Shown here piece by piece: positions 39,295-47,143 of a DNA stretch of 64,000 bases. Positions within the stretch are counted from its first letter, which is position 1; every line of letters begins with the position of its first letter. The DNA is taken from the NCBI GenBank assembly GCA_035539135.1, contig DATLJD010000002.1, positions 76,568-140,567 on the forward strand, written 5' to 3'. Source of the DNA: JABFWF01 sp035539135 (GTDB lineage: Bacteria; Pseudomonadota; Gammaproteobacteria; Xanthomonadales; Xanthomonadaceae). Below the pieces are notes generated by a model. That model was not told the origin of the DNA, made no database searches, and saw only the letters and a list, made by a program, of their open reading frames with translations. The translations under genes were made by a program, and so were the position numbers.

Positions 39295-39806
39295 TGCGCC
39301 GCCTGCCGCCGCTGCTGGCGCTACTCGCGCTGCTGGCCGCGTGCGCGACGCCGGCGCCGCCCAAGCCGGCACCGCTCACCGATCCCGCGCCGGCGGCGAT
39401 CATCGCCGCGATCGACGCGGCGGCGCAGGAAGCCAGCGGCGAACTGCTGATCCAGCCGTTGCGCGATGCGCACGTCGAGGAGCTGCGCGCGCAGGCGCAG
39501 GCGTTGCAGGTGCAGGGCCAGCATGCCGAAGCCGCGGCGGTCCTCGACCGCGCGCTGCAGCTCGATGCCGCCGATCCCGCCGTGCTGCAGGACCGCGCCG
39601 AAGCCGCGATCTGGCTGGGCGATTTCGACGCCGCGGCGCGCTACGCGCAGGCCGCGCAGCAGGCCGGCGCGCAACTCGGCCCGCTGTGCCGGCGCAGCTG
39701 GGCGACCCTGCAACAGCTGCGCCTGGTCGCCGCCGACGCCGCGGGCGCCGAGGCGGCGAAAGCGCGCCTGGACGCCTGCACGGTCGGCCCGCCGCCGCGC
39801 TACTGA
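39294..39806 (+). CDS. TPR lipoprotein, candidate LpoP-type activator of PBP1b
   Basis: 170 aa. The lipoprotein signal has lipobox LAAC at Cys17 (LLALLALLAACATP), followed by a Pro-rich linker of about 20 residues and TPR-like helices (LRAQAQALQVQGQHAEAAAVLDRAL, split here: LRAQAQALQVQG then HAEAAAVLDRALQLD; DPAVLQDRAEAAIWLGD). Its ATG overlaps the mrcB stop. Outer-membrane lipoproteins switch on bifunctional PBPs, and Pseudomonas and Acinetobacter use the TPR lipoprotein LpoP, which is also encoded next to its PBP1b gene. The same role is inferred here from architecture and coupling, not from recognised sequence identity. Confidence 0.8.
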   Translation: MRRLPPLLALLALLAACATPAPPKPAPLTDPAPAAIIAAIDAAAQEASGELLIQPLRDAHVEELRAQAQALQVQGQHAEAAAVLDRALQLDAADPAVLQDRAEAAIWLGDFDAAARYAQAAQQAGAQLGPLCRRSWATLQQLRLVAADAAGAEAAKARLDACTVGPPPRY

Positions 39807-41875
39807 TGTCGGAACTCGCCGATCGCACCCGCGCCGCGCTCGAGGACGGCGGCGCGCTGGCCGGGGCCGTTCCCGCCTTCGTCCCGCGCCCCGCGCAGCA
39901 GCGGCTCGCCGGCGCGATCGCCGACGCGATCGCCGAACGCGGCGTGCTGCTCGCCGAGGCCGGCACCGGCACCGGCAAGACCTATGCCTACCTGGTGCCG
40001 GCGCTGCTGTCGGGCCTGAAGACGATCGTCTCCACCGGCACCAAGGCGCTGCAGGACCAGCTCTACTTCCGCGACCTGCCGCGCGTGCGCGACGCGCTCG
40101 GGGTCGGCCTGAAGAGCGCGCTGCTGAAAGGCCGCGCGAACTACCTGTGCCGCTACCGGATGGAACAGGCGAAGGGCGAGCCGAAGTTCGGAAGCCGCGA
40201 ACAGGTCGCGCAGTTCCAGCGCGTGGTCGCCTGGTCCGGTCGCACCCTGCTCGGCGACATGTCCGAGCTCGACCTGCCCGAGGATTCGCCGCTGCTGCCG
40301 CTGGTCACCTCGACCGCCGACAACTGCCTCGGCAGCGAATGCCCGTTCTGGTCCGAATGCTTCGTGGTGCAGGCACGCGCCCGCGCGCAGGCGGCGGACC
40401 TGGTGGTGGTCAACCACCACCTGCTGCTGGCCGACCTCGCGCTCAAGCAGGAAGGCTTCGGCGAGATCCTGCCCGGCGCGCAGGCGTTCGTGGTCGACGA
40501 GGCGCACCAGTTGCCGGAACTCGCCGCGCAGTTCTTCGGCGAAGGCCTGGGCGCGCGGCCGCTGGTCGAACTGGCGCGCGACGCGATCGCCGAATGCAAG
40601 AGCGTCACCGGCGCGCTCGCCAGCGTGCAGCCGGTGGCGTCGCAGCTCGAACACGCGACGCGCGCGCTGCGCGCGGCGATGGACCACCTGCCGGTGCGCG
40701 GCACCCGCCGGCGCGCGCTCGAAGTGGCCGAAGTGGGCGAGGCGCTGCGCGCGCTGGCGGACGCGCTCGCGCGCTTCGCGGCCGCGATGGAAACGCTGCG
40801 CGACGCCGCGCCCGGCTTCGACAGCTGCCTGGCGCGGGCGCAGGAGTTCGGGCGGCGTCTGGCGCGCTGGATCGGGCGGGCGCTGGAGCCGGAACAGGCG
40901 CCGCAATGGTTGGCCGCGGCCGAAGATGGCCCCGAGGACGCGGCGATGGAGGGCGATCCGGCCGCCGTCGCCGATCCCACCGCCGACGCGCTGCCCGACC
41001 AGGACCATCCGCCGCGCCGCGGCGCGCCGAGCGTGCACTGGTACGAGCTGAGCCCGCGCGGCTTCCGCCTGCAGCGCACGCCGCTGGACGTGTCCGGGCC
41101 GCTGCGCGAGCACCGCGAGCGTTCGCGCGCGGCGTGGGTGTTCACTTCGGCGACGCTGTCGGTCGCCGGCGGCTTCGACCATGTCGCCGAGCGTCTCGGC
41201 CTGCTCGAGCCGGCGACCCTGCTGCAGCCGAGCCCGTTCGATTGGCAGGCGCAGGCGCTGTGCTACCTGCCGCCGCGCCTGCCCGAACCGATGTCGCGCG
41301 ATTACACCGCGGCGATCGTCGCCGCGCTGCGCCCGGTGCTGGAGGCGTCCGGCGGCCGCGCGTTCGTGCTGTTCGCCTCGCACCGCGCGCTGCGCGAGGC
41401 GGCCGAGCTGCTGCGTGGCGGACCGTGGCCCTTGTTCGTGCAGGGCGAGGCGCCGCGGCACGTGCTGCTGCAGCGCTTCCGCGAGTCGGGCAACGGCGTG
41501 CTGCTGGGCGCGGCCAGCTTCCGCGAGGGCGTGGACGTGGTCGGCGACGCGCTGAGCGTCGTCGTGATCGACAAGCTGCCGTTCGCGACGCCGGACGATC
41601 CGGTGTTCGAGGCGCGGCTGGACGCGGTGCGCCGCCGGGGCGGCAACCCCTTCCGCGATGAGCAGCTGCCGCAGGCGGTGATCGCGCTCAAGCAGGGCGT
41701 CGGCCGGCTGATCCGCAGCGAGACCGACCGCGGCGTGCTGGTGCTGTGCGACCCGCGCCTGACCGGCAAGAGCTACGGCCGGGTCTTCTTCGACTCGCTG
41801 CCGGAATTCAGGATCACTCGCGAACTGGGCGACGTGCAGGCGTTCTTCGACGCTTCCGCGTCCCGGCCGAACTGA
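39806..41875 (+). CDS. yoaA: DinG/YoaA-family ATP-dependent helicase
   Basis: 689 aa XPD-like superfamily 2 helicase. Walker A AGTGTGKTYAYL is near residue 50, DEAH lies in VVDEAHQLPEL, and the final motif is QGVGRLIRSETDRG. Four cysteines (near NYLCRYR, NCLGSECPFWSECF) form the iron-sulfur cluster site. Within the family its length and motif spacing fit YoaA, which works with the polymerase clamp-loader subunit HolC in E. coli DNA repair, better than longer DinG. Its ATG overlaps the lipoprotein stop (TGATG), so it may be transcribed with mrcB although unrelated in function. A repeat-filled gap follows. Confidence 0.9.
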   Translation: MSELADRTRAALEDGGALAGAVPAFVPRPAQQRLAGAIADAIAERGVLLAEAGTGTGKTYAYLVPALLSGLKTIVSTGTKALQDQLYFRDLPRVRDALGVGLKSALLKGRANYLCRYRMEQAKGEPKFGSREQVAQFQRVVAWSGRTLLGDMSELDLPEDSPLLPLVTSTADNCLGSECPFWSECFVVQARARAQAADLVVVNHHLLLADLALKQEGFGEILPGAQAFVVDEAHQLPELAAQFFGEGLGARPLVELARDAIAECKSVTGALASVQPVASQLEHATRALRAAMDHLPVRGTRRRALEVAEVGEALRALADALARFAAAMETLRDAAPGFDSCLARAQEFGRRLARWIGRALEPEQAPQWLAAAEDGPEDAAMEGDPAAVADPTADALPDQDHPPRRGAPSVHWYELSPRGFRLQRTPLDVSGPLREHRERSRAAWVFTSATLSVAGGFDHVAERLGLLEPATLLQPSPFDWQAQALCYLPPRLPEPMSRDYTAAIVAALRPVLEASGGRAFVLFASHRALREAAELLRGGPWPLFVQGEAPRHVLLQRFRESGNGVLLGAASFREGVDVVGDALSVVVIDKLPFATPDDPVFEARLDAVRRRGGNPFRDEQLPQAVIALKQGVGRLIRSETDRGVLVLCDPRLTGKSYGRVFFDSLPEFRITRELGDVQAFFDASASRPN

Positions 41876-41936
41876 GGAGTGCGGCCGGCGGTCTCAGCAA
41901 GGTCACGTTGCGGTCACCTAGTAGCAGGTGTTGTCG

Positions 41937-42048
41937 GCCCGCGCCCGGGAGGGCGGGGGTATTGCTTTTCCCCTTAGCAGGACATCCTGTCCTGATGCGG
42001 GGCGCGCGCCATCCATGGCGCGCTGACGCAACACCCCCGCCCTCCCGG
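41937..42048. repeat. nested palindromic element (112 bp)
   Basis: Outer 21-bp arms (41945-41965 and 42028-42048, CCGGGAGGGCGGGGGT-type) pair with one mismatch. Inside lie CAGGACA-TCC-TGTCCTG (41978-41994) and GCGCGCCAT-CC-ATGGCGCGC (42004-42023). The first 36 bases recur exactly at 63860-63895. No coding potential is evident; it behaves like a MITE/REPIN-type intergenic repeat. Confidence 0.8.
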
Positions 42049-42076
42049 TCGCTCGGACAGATCCTGGCGGCTTGCC

Positions 42077-42139
42077 GTAGAGCGGAGCTTGCTCCGCTGT
42101 CTTTCCCGCGACGGAGCAGCGGAGCAAGCTCCGCTCTAC
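42077..42139. repeat. GTAG-type REP palindrome (copy 2)
   Basis: The arms GTAGAGCGGAGC...GCTCCGCT and AGCGGAGC...GCTCCGCTCTAC are near perfect, and each arm is itself a palindrome around TT/AA. It is the same family as the copy at 32955-33008. Confidence 0.88.
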
Positions 42140-42183
42140 AGCCAGATCGCGAGAGAGTGGGGGTGCGTCGGGTGGGAGAGGTG

Positions 42184-42370
42184 GGCAGGACCGTATGCGC
42201 CATGGATGGCGCATCCGAGCCTCCATGGACGGATTTACGGCGTGTCCTGGCTGCCTCTCCCGCCCGGCGCGCTCGCCGGGGCAGGACCGTAGCGCCATTG
42301 GTAGCGCATCGAGCCTCCATGAATTCACGGCGTGTCCTGTGCGCCTCTCCCGCCCGGCGCGCTCGCAGGG
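42184..42370. repeat. tandem duplication of a ~95-bp repeat unit
   Basis: Unit 1 (42184-42279) and unit 2 (42280-42370) share, in order, GGCAGGACCGTA, a GCGCCAT..ATGGCGC-type palindrome (intact in unit 1, decayed in unit 2), GAGCCTCCATG, ACGGCGTGTCCTG and GCCTCTCCCGCCCGGCGCGC. Unit 1's palindrome TGCGCCAT-GG-ATGGCGCA resembles that in the upstream element. The rest of the 41876-42447 gap holds no gene. Confidence 0.8.
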
Positions 42371-42447
42371 TGCTGCTTTTTGGCTCTTTTCGTAGCAATG
42401 CGGAGCGATAGGCGACAATGGGTCCCTGCCTGTCCGCTCGCGACCCC

Positions 42448-43140
42448 ATGAAGCTGCTCGCCTTCGAGACCGCCACCGAAGCCTGCTCCGTCGCGCTGTG
42501 GCTCGATGGCGAGCTGCGCGAGCGCTTCGAGCTCGCGCCGCGACGCCATGCCGAGCTGGCGCTGCCGTGGGCCGAGCAGTTGCTCGCCGAGGCCGGCGTC
42601 GCCCGCGCGGAGCTCGATGCGATCGCGGTCGGACGCGGGCCCGGCGCCTTCACCGGCGTGCGCCTGGCGATCGCGCTGGGGCAGGGCATCGCGCTGGCGC
42701 TGGACCGGCCGCTGGTGCCGGTGTCGACCCTCGCCGCGCTGGCGGAGGAGGCCGTAGGGGGGCGCGTGCTGACGGCGATCGACGCGCGCATGGGCGAGGT
42801 CTACCTCGGCGCGTTCGCGCGCGGGGACGACGGACTGCAGCCGCTGGCGCCGGAAACGGTGGTGGCGCCGGCCGTGGCCGAAGCCCCGGAAGGCATCGGC
42901 TGGGACGCGGTGGGCACCGGCTTCGCCGCGGCCGACGGCGCCCTGCAGGCGCGGCTGGCCGGGCGCCTGGCGCGGGTCGACGCGGCAGCGTTGCCGCGCG
43001 CCGCCGCCATCGCCCGCCTCGGCGCGCAGGCCTTCGCGCGCGGCGAGGGCCTGCCGCCCGAGCGCGTGGAACCCGCCTACCTGCGCGACAACGTCGCCCT
43101 CACCCTGCGCCAGCAGCAGGCGCTGCGCGACGCGCGTTGA
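42448..43140 (+). CDS. tsaB: tRNA threonylcarbamoyladenosine biosynthesis protein TsaB
   Basis: 230 aa. TsaB scaffolds TsaD and TsaE in making t6A37 on ANN-decoding tRNAs. It starts MKLLAFETATEACSVAL and has RHAELALPW, VGRGPGAFTGVRLAI (the family hallmark, near 68-82) and IDARMGEVYLGAF. ATG 42448 starts at the conserved N-terminus; ATG 42418 in frame would add ten residues. It is convergent with the gene at 43151 with only 10 bp between stops. Confidence 0.95.
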   Translation: MKLLAFETATEACSVALWLDGELRERFELAPRRHAELALPWAEQLLAEAGVARAELDAIAVGRGPGAFTGVRLAIALGQGIALALDRPLVPVSTLAALAEEAVGGRVLTAIDARMGEVYLGAFARGDDGLQPLAPETVVAPAVAEAPEGIGWDAVGTGFAAADGALQARLAGRLARVDAAALPRAAAIARLGAQAFARGEGLPPERVEPAYLRDNVALTLRQQQALRDAR

Positions 43141-43150
43141 ACGCGCGGCC

Positions 43151-43714
43151 TCAGGCCAGGCGCAGGAACAGCAACAGGATGTAGGCGCACAGCGTTGCCA
43201 GCGCCGAGACCGCGAACCACAGATCGAAGCGCGCGCCGCGGGCCCGCAATGCCGCCAGCGCCGCCGCCGCCAGGCCCATGCGGAACCAGCCGTCGGCATC
43301 GGTCGGCCAGCGGCCGTCGTGCACGGTTTCCTCGATCAGGCTGACCAGCGGCAGCAGGGCCAGCAACGGATAGAACCAGCGCCGGTTGTGGGCGAAGTGC
43401 GCACGCAGGTCGCGCTCGCCGTGCTCCTCCAGGTCGGGCAGCACCAGGTAGCTGAGCAGGAACGCGGTGACCGGGATCAGCAGGTAGAGCAGGAAGGCGA
43501 AGAAGGTCCAGGTTTCCTGGCTGCGGCGGTCGAAGCCGACCCACCAGATCTGGATGTTGGCCAGCAAAAGGAAGCCGAGCCACGCCAGCACCGTGCCGTC
43601 CAGGCGGATCCGCTCGCGCTGCTGCACCAGCCTTGCGGACGACGACAGCAGGTGGGTCAGCGCCAGGCCGACGATGATCGAGACCAGCACCGACAGGTAT
43701 TCGAACGGGGTCAT
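43151..43714 (-). CDS. inner-membrane protein of unknown function
   Basis: 187 aa with about five to six membrane helices, beginning with a helix right after MTPFEYLSVLVSI. A polar loop (HGERDLRAHFAHNRRWFYP) lies mid-protein and the protein ends in a hydrophobic helix. No family motif is recognised. It starts 1 bp after the tonB stop, so it is the third gene of a gshB-tonB-membrane protein operon divergent from the pil-chp cluster. In Pseudomonas aeruginosa a gene of unknown function also follows tonB3 at this locus; whether the two are homologous cannot be judged here. Confidence 0.8.
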   Translation of the reverse strand: MTPFEYLSVLVSIIVGLALTHLLSSSARLVQQRERIRLDGTVLAWLGFLLLANIQIWWVGFDRRSQETWTFFAFLLYLLIPVTAFLLSYLVLPDLEEHGERDLRAHFAHNRRWFYPLLALLPLVSLIEETVHDGRWPTDADGWFRMGLAAAALAALRARGARFDLWFAVSALATLCAYILLLFLRLA

Positions 43715-43715
43715 G

Positions 43716-44648
43716 TCAGCGGTCGTCGCGCAGGGTGCCGCCGGGCAGGAACTGCCAGGTGCGCACCACGTTGAGGATGTCCGGGTCCTCCGCGGTCTTC
43801 GGCAAGGGCGGGTAGGGCTCGGCCAGGCGGGCGATGCGCAGCGCGGCCTCGTCCAGCAGCGGGATGCCGCTGGTCTGCACGATATCGGCGCGCTCGACCG
43901 AGCCGTCGCGGCGGATGCCGACGTTGATCACCACCGTGCCGCGAAGGCGCCGCCGGCGCGCCTCGTCCGGGTAGTTGAGGTTGCCGACGCGCTCGGCGCG
44001 GTCGACCCAGGCGCGCAGGTAGGCGGCCCAGGCGTATTCCTTCGTGCTCGCCGAGACGAACTTGCGGCTGGGGCGCTTGGCGTAGCGTTCCGAGCGCAGA
44101 TGGATCTCCGCGGCCAGCCGCGCCATCGCCATGTCGCGGTCGATCCGCTCGCGGCCCGGCGGCAGCGCGTCCGGCGGCGCCTGCGGGGTGGCGCGCGGCT
44201 GCGGCGTCGCGGCCTGGCCGCGCACGCTGGTCACCACCCGGGTCTGCGGCGGCGGTTGCGGCGCCGGCGCCTGGGCGCGCAGCTCGCGCGGGGCGACGCC
44301 GGGATCGGGCTTCACCACCAGGCCGAGGTCGGTGTCGCGCGGACGGCTGGTCTTGTCGCTCTCGCCGCCGCCCTGGTTGCTGGCTTGGGCGAGGAAGTCG
44401 GCCTGCTTCGGCGTCAGCGGCGTCGTGGTCTGGGTCAGGATCACGTCCAGGGTCGGCATCACCGGCGCGGCGTCCTCCAGGGCGAAGCCGACGCCGAGGA
44501 TCGCCAGTCCGTGCAGCAGCAGCGACAGGACCAGGGTGGCGCTGAGCCGCTCCCGCTCGCCGACCTGCGGCCGCGGCGCGACGGCGACCGCGTTCACGGC
44601 TGCCCGGCCGGGCGCGGGGCCGGCACGCGGATTGCAGGAAGCGGGCAT
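43716..44648 (-). CDS. TonB-family energy transducer, candidate TonB3
   Basis: 310 aa from ATG 44648. The N-terminal membrane helix (about 37-55, LVLSLLLHGLAILGVGFAL) has the SxxxH-type His typical of TonB. A Pro/Gln/Arg-rich periplasmic linker (about 80-170) follows, then the C-terminal domain with YPDEARRRRLRGTVVINVGI and WQFLPGG. It lies between gshB and a membrane protein gene, opposite pilG, the arrangement of tonB3 in P. aeruginosa, where TonB3 is needed for twitching motility. A pilus role is inferred from this synteny. ATG 44690 and GTG 44597 are alternative starts. Confidence 0.87.
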   Translation of the reverse strand: MPASCNPRAGPAPGRAAVNAVAVAPRPQVGERERLSATLVLSLLLHGLAILGVGFALEDAAPVMPTLDVILTQTTTPLTPKQADFLAQASNQGGGESDKTSRPRDTDLGLVVKPDPGVAPRELRAQAPAPQPPPQTRVVTSVRGQAATPQPRATPQAPPDALPPGRERIDRDMAMARLAAEIHLRSERYAKRPSRKFVSASTKEYAWAAYLRAWVDRAERVGNLNYPDEARRRRLRGTVVINVGIRRDGSVERADIVQTSGIPLLDEAALRIARLAEPYPPLPKTAEDPDILNVVRTWQFLPGGTLRDDR

Positions 44649-44664
44649 GCCCCACGCATCGCCG

Positions 44665-45612
44665 TCACCCGCAGCGCGCCTCGATGGCATCGAACAGGCT
44701 GCCCGCGATGTTCAGCCCGAACTGCTTGTCCAGTTCGCGGATGCAGGTCGGGCTGGTCACGTTGACCTCGGTCAGCCAGTCGCCGATCACGTCCAGGCCG
44801 ACGAACAGCATCCCGCGCTTCTTCATCTCCGGGCCGACCTGGGCGGCGATCCAGCGGTCGCGCTCCGACAGCGGCCGGCCCTCGCCGCGGCCGCCGGCGG
44901 CGAGGTTGCCGCGGAACTCGTCGCCCTGCGGGATCCGCGCCAGGCAGTAGTCCACCGGCAACCCGTCGACCAGCAGGATGCGCTTGTCGCCTTCCGCGAT
45001 CTCCGGCAGGTAACGCTGGGCCATCGCCAGGTGGCGGCCGCCGCCGGTCAGGGTCTCGAGGATGACGTTGAGGTTGGGGTCGCCGGCGCGGGTGCGGAAG
45101 ATCGAGCGCCCGCCCATCCCGTCCAGCGGCTTGAGCACCGCCTCGCCGTGCTCGTCGACGAAGGCCTTGAGGGCGGCGGCGTCGCGGCTGACCAGGGTCG
45201 GCGGGCAGCACTGCGGGAACAGCTGGGCGGCCAGCTTCTCGTTGTAGTCGCGCAGGCCGGCGGGGTCGTTGACCACCAGTGCGCCGGCGGCCTGGGCGAG
45301 GCCCAGGACCTGGGTGTCGTGCAGGTAGTCGGCGTCCACCGGCGGGTCGGTGCGCATCAGGACCACGTCGCCGCGGCCGAGCGGCCTGCGCGCGGCCTCG
45401 CCGAGGCTGAACCAGCCGGCCGGGTCGTCGCGCACCGCCAGCGGGGCGAGCAGCGCCTCGGCCACGCCGTCGCGCACGCCCAGCCCCCCGGGGACGACGT
45501 AATGCAGCGCATGCCCCCGCCGCTGCGCTTCCAGCAGCATCGCGAAGGTCGAGTCCTTGGCGATCCGGATCTGTGCGATCGGATCCATCACCACGACGAT
45601 CTGGAGCGGCAT
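44665..45612 (-). CDS. gshB: glutathione synthetase GshB
   Basis: 315 aa ATP-grasp ligase joining gamma-glutamylcysteine and glycine. It begins LQIVVVMDPIAQIRIAKDSTFAML, written here as VVVMDPIAQIRIAKDST, with MRTDPPVD, LKPLDGMGGRSIF (ATP-binding loop), DYCLARIPQGDEFRGNLAAGG kept short as RIPQGDEFRGNLA, and VGLDVIGDWLTEVNVTSP for metal and phosphate binding. GGAAGG precedes the ATG. A TACCAT -10 box (minus, 45645-45640) gives a leader of about 21 nt. It is the first gene of the operon with tonB. Confidence 0.97.
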   Translation of the reverse strand: MPLQIVVVMDPIAQIRIAKDSTFAMLLEAQRRGHALHYVVPGGLGVRDGVAEALLAPLAVRDDPAGWFSLGEAARRPLGRGDVVLMRTDPPVDADYLHDTQVLGLAQAAGALVVNDPAGLRDYNEKLAAQLFPQCCPPTLVSRDAAALKAFVDEHGEAVLKPLDGMGGRSIFRTRAGDPNLNVILETLTGGGRHLAMAQRYLPEIAEGDKRILLVDGLPVDYCLARIPQGDEFRGNLAAGGRGEGRPLSERDRWIAAQVGPEMKKRGMLFVGLDVIGDWLTEVNVTSPTCIRELDKQFGLNIAGSLFDAIEARCG

Positions 45613-45639
45613 GTGACCTTCCGCGGCAACAGCCGCCGC

Positions 45640-45645
45640 ATGGTA
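45640..45645 (-). promoter_or_regulatory. -10 box of gshB operon (TACCAT)
   Basis: GCTACCATG on the minus strand, 27 bp before the gshB ATG. It belongs to the same GCTA-prefixed class as other promoters in the window. Confidence 0.45.
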
Positions 45646-45709
45646 GCAGGGGCATCCGTGCGCCGCCTCGCGTTATTGCGTTTATCTTTGTGGAACCGCT
45701 CACAATCCC

Positions 45710-45740
45710 TTGACAGCCCCGCCCGGGGCTGGGATATAGG
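45710..45740 (+). promoter_or_regulatory. promoter of pilG with a GC-rich dyad in its spacer
   Basis: A consensus -35 TTGACA (45710-45715) is followed by GATATA (17-bp spacing) or TATAGG (19-bp spacing). The spacer is occupied by CAGCCCC-GCCC-GGGGCTG (45714-45731). The start site would be near 45746, about 45 nt before pilG. The AT-rich stretch 45672-45690 upstream could be an UP-like region. Confidence 0.6.
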
Positions 45741-45791
45741 CATTTCGCAGCGGCGCCGGCAGTCACGAAGCGTCGCGCATGGGGAGCAGCA

Positions 45792-46193
45792 ATGACGCCA
45801 GACGAAAGCCGCGCCGGCAGCCTCGACGGGCTCCGCGTGATGGTCATCGACGACTCGAAGACGATCCGCCGCACCGCCGAGACCCTGCTCAAGCGCGAAG
45901 GGGCCGACGTGGTCACGGCGACCGACGGCTTCGAGGCGCTGGCCAAGATCGCCGACCAGCAGCCGCAGATCATCTTCGTCGACATCATGATGCCGCGCCT
46001 GGACGGCTACCAGACCTGCGCGCTGATCAAGAACAACCAGCTGTTCAAGAACACGCCGGTGATCATGCTGTCGTCCAAGGACGGCCTGTTCGACAAGGCG
46101 CGCGGCCGCATCGTCGGCTCCGAGCAGTACGTCACCAAACCGTTCACGCGCGAGGAACTCCTCGACGCGATCCGCAAACACGTCAATGCCTGA
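45792..46193 (+). CDS. pilG: twitching motility response regulator PilG
   Basis: 133 aa, a single CheY-like receiver with a short N-terminal extension. VMVIDDSKTIRRT supplies the acidic pocket, FVDIMMPRLDGYQ the phosphoacceptor Asp (about 64), MLSSKD the switch Ser and VTKPFTREEL the Lys. PilG acts with PilH downstream of the ChpA kinase to control type IV pilus extension and cAMP signalling in Pseudomonas. It is first gene of the pilGHIJ-chpABC cluster. Confidence 0.96.
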   Translation: MTPDESRAGSLDGLRVMVIDDSKTIRRTAETLLKREGADVVTATDGFEALAKIADQQPQIIFVDIMMPRLDGYQTCALIKNNQLFKNTPVIMLSSKDGLFDKARGRIVGSEQYVTKPFTREELLDAIRKHVNA

Positions 46194-46211
46194 CCGGGGG
46201 GCAGGGCTCGC

Positions 46212-46577
46212 ATGGCACGCATTCTCCTGATCGAGGACTCGCCGACCGACACGGCGGTGCTCACCCAGCTGCTGGAACGCAACGGCCACCAGGTGCTGAC
46301 GTCCGGCAGCGCCGAGGACGGCATCGAGGTCTGCAAGCGCGAGCAGCCCGACCTCGTGCTGATGGACGTCGTCCTGCCCGGCATGAACGGCTTCCAGGCC
46401 ACCCGCGCGCTGTCGCGCGACGGCGCGACCAGCGCCATCCCGGTGCTGATCGTCAGCACCAAGGGCATGGAGACCGACCGCGCCTGGGGCCTGCGCCAGG
46501 GCGCCAAGGACTACATCGTCAAGCCGCCGAACGAGGATGCGCTGATCGGCCGCATCAACGAACTGCTCGGTGCCTGA
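46212..46577 (+). CDS. pilH: twitching motility response regulator PilH
   Basis: 121 aa single receiver domain. LLIEDSPTDTAV, LMDVVLPGMNGFQ with the phosphoacceptor Asp (about 52), IVSTKG and IVKPPNEDAL are intact. In Pseudomonas PilH favours pilus retraction or acts as phosphate sink for ChpA. It lies 18 bp after pilG with a purine-rich GGGGGGCAGGG leader. Confidence 0.96.
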   Translation: MARILLIEDSPTDTAVLTQLLERNGHQVLTSGSAEDGIEVCKREQPDLVLMDVVLPGMNGFQATRALSRDGATSAIPVLIVSTKGMETDRAWGLRQGAKDYIVKPPNEDALIGRINELLGA

Positions 46578-46578
46578 C

Positions 46579-47118
46579 ATGGCCAGGCAGCACGGCCCGT
46601 TCGACATCCTCGCCGACTACGAGCGGCGCTCGCTCGCGCACGTCGCCGGCCTGCCCGAGCAGCTGGATGCGCCGGGCCTGTGGCGCGGCGTGGGTTACCG
46701 CATCGGCAAGCGCCGGCTGGCCTCGGGCTTCGGCGAGGTGGTCGAGATCCTGCCGATGCCGGCGGTCACCCCGGTGCCCGGCGCGCAGCCGTGGATGCTG
46801 GGCGTCGCCAACATCCGCGGCAACCTGCTGCCGATCGTCGACCTCAAGCAGTTCCTGGAAGGCGAGCGCACCGTGCTGCACGAGGGCCAGCGCGTGCTGA
46901 TCGTGCGCCAGCCCGGCGGCGACGTCGCCGTCACCATCGACGAACTGTTCGGCCAGCGCAGCTTCGTCGAGGAGCAGCTGACCGACGCCGCACCGCTGGC
47001 CGAGGGCCGCTACGCCCACTTCATCGACCGCGCCTACCGCCTGGCCGACACCGACTGGGGCGTCTTCAGCCTCGACCGTCTCGCCCGCACCCCCGAATTC
47101 AGACAAGCCGCGGCGTGA
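46579..47118 (+). CDS. pilI: CheW-like coupling protein PilI
   Basis: 179 aa CheW domain. It links the PilJ receptor to the ChpA kinase. GEVVEILPMPAVTPVPGAQPW (read as VEILPMPAVTPVPG), LGVANIRGNLLPIVDLKQFL and IDELFGQRSF are the expected CheW landmarks. ATG 46579 directly follows the pilH stop; GTG 46570 in frame overlaps pilH and is less likely. Confidence 0.95.
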   Translation: MARQHGPFDILADYERRSLAHVAGLPEQLDAPGLWRGVGYRIGKRRLASGFGEVVEILPMPAVTPVPGAQPWMLGVANIRGNLLPIVDLKQFLEGERTVLHEGQRVLIVRQPGGDVAVTIDELFGQRSFVEEQLTDAAPLAEGRYAHFIDRAYRLADTDWGVFSLDRLARTPEFRQAAA

Positions 47119-47143
47119 CCGCGCAAGAGCAGAGGTAACACCC

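Noticed and set aside
41937..42370. CRISPR array
   Set aside because: Repeats are palindromic and few, with no regular unique spacers and no cas genes.
41746..42791. Open frames on both strands through the repeat region between yoaA and tsaB
   Set aside because: Translations consist of palindromic repeat sequence and overlap known genes; no start signal or homology.
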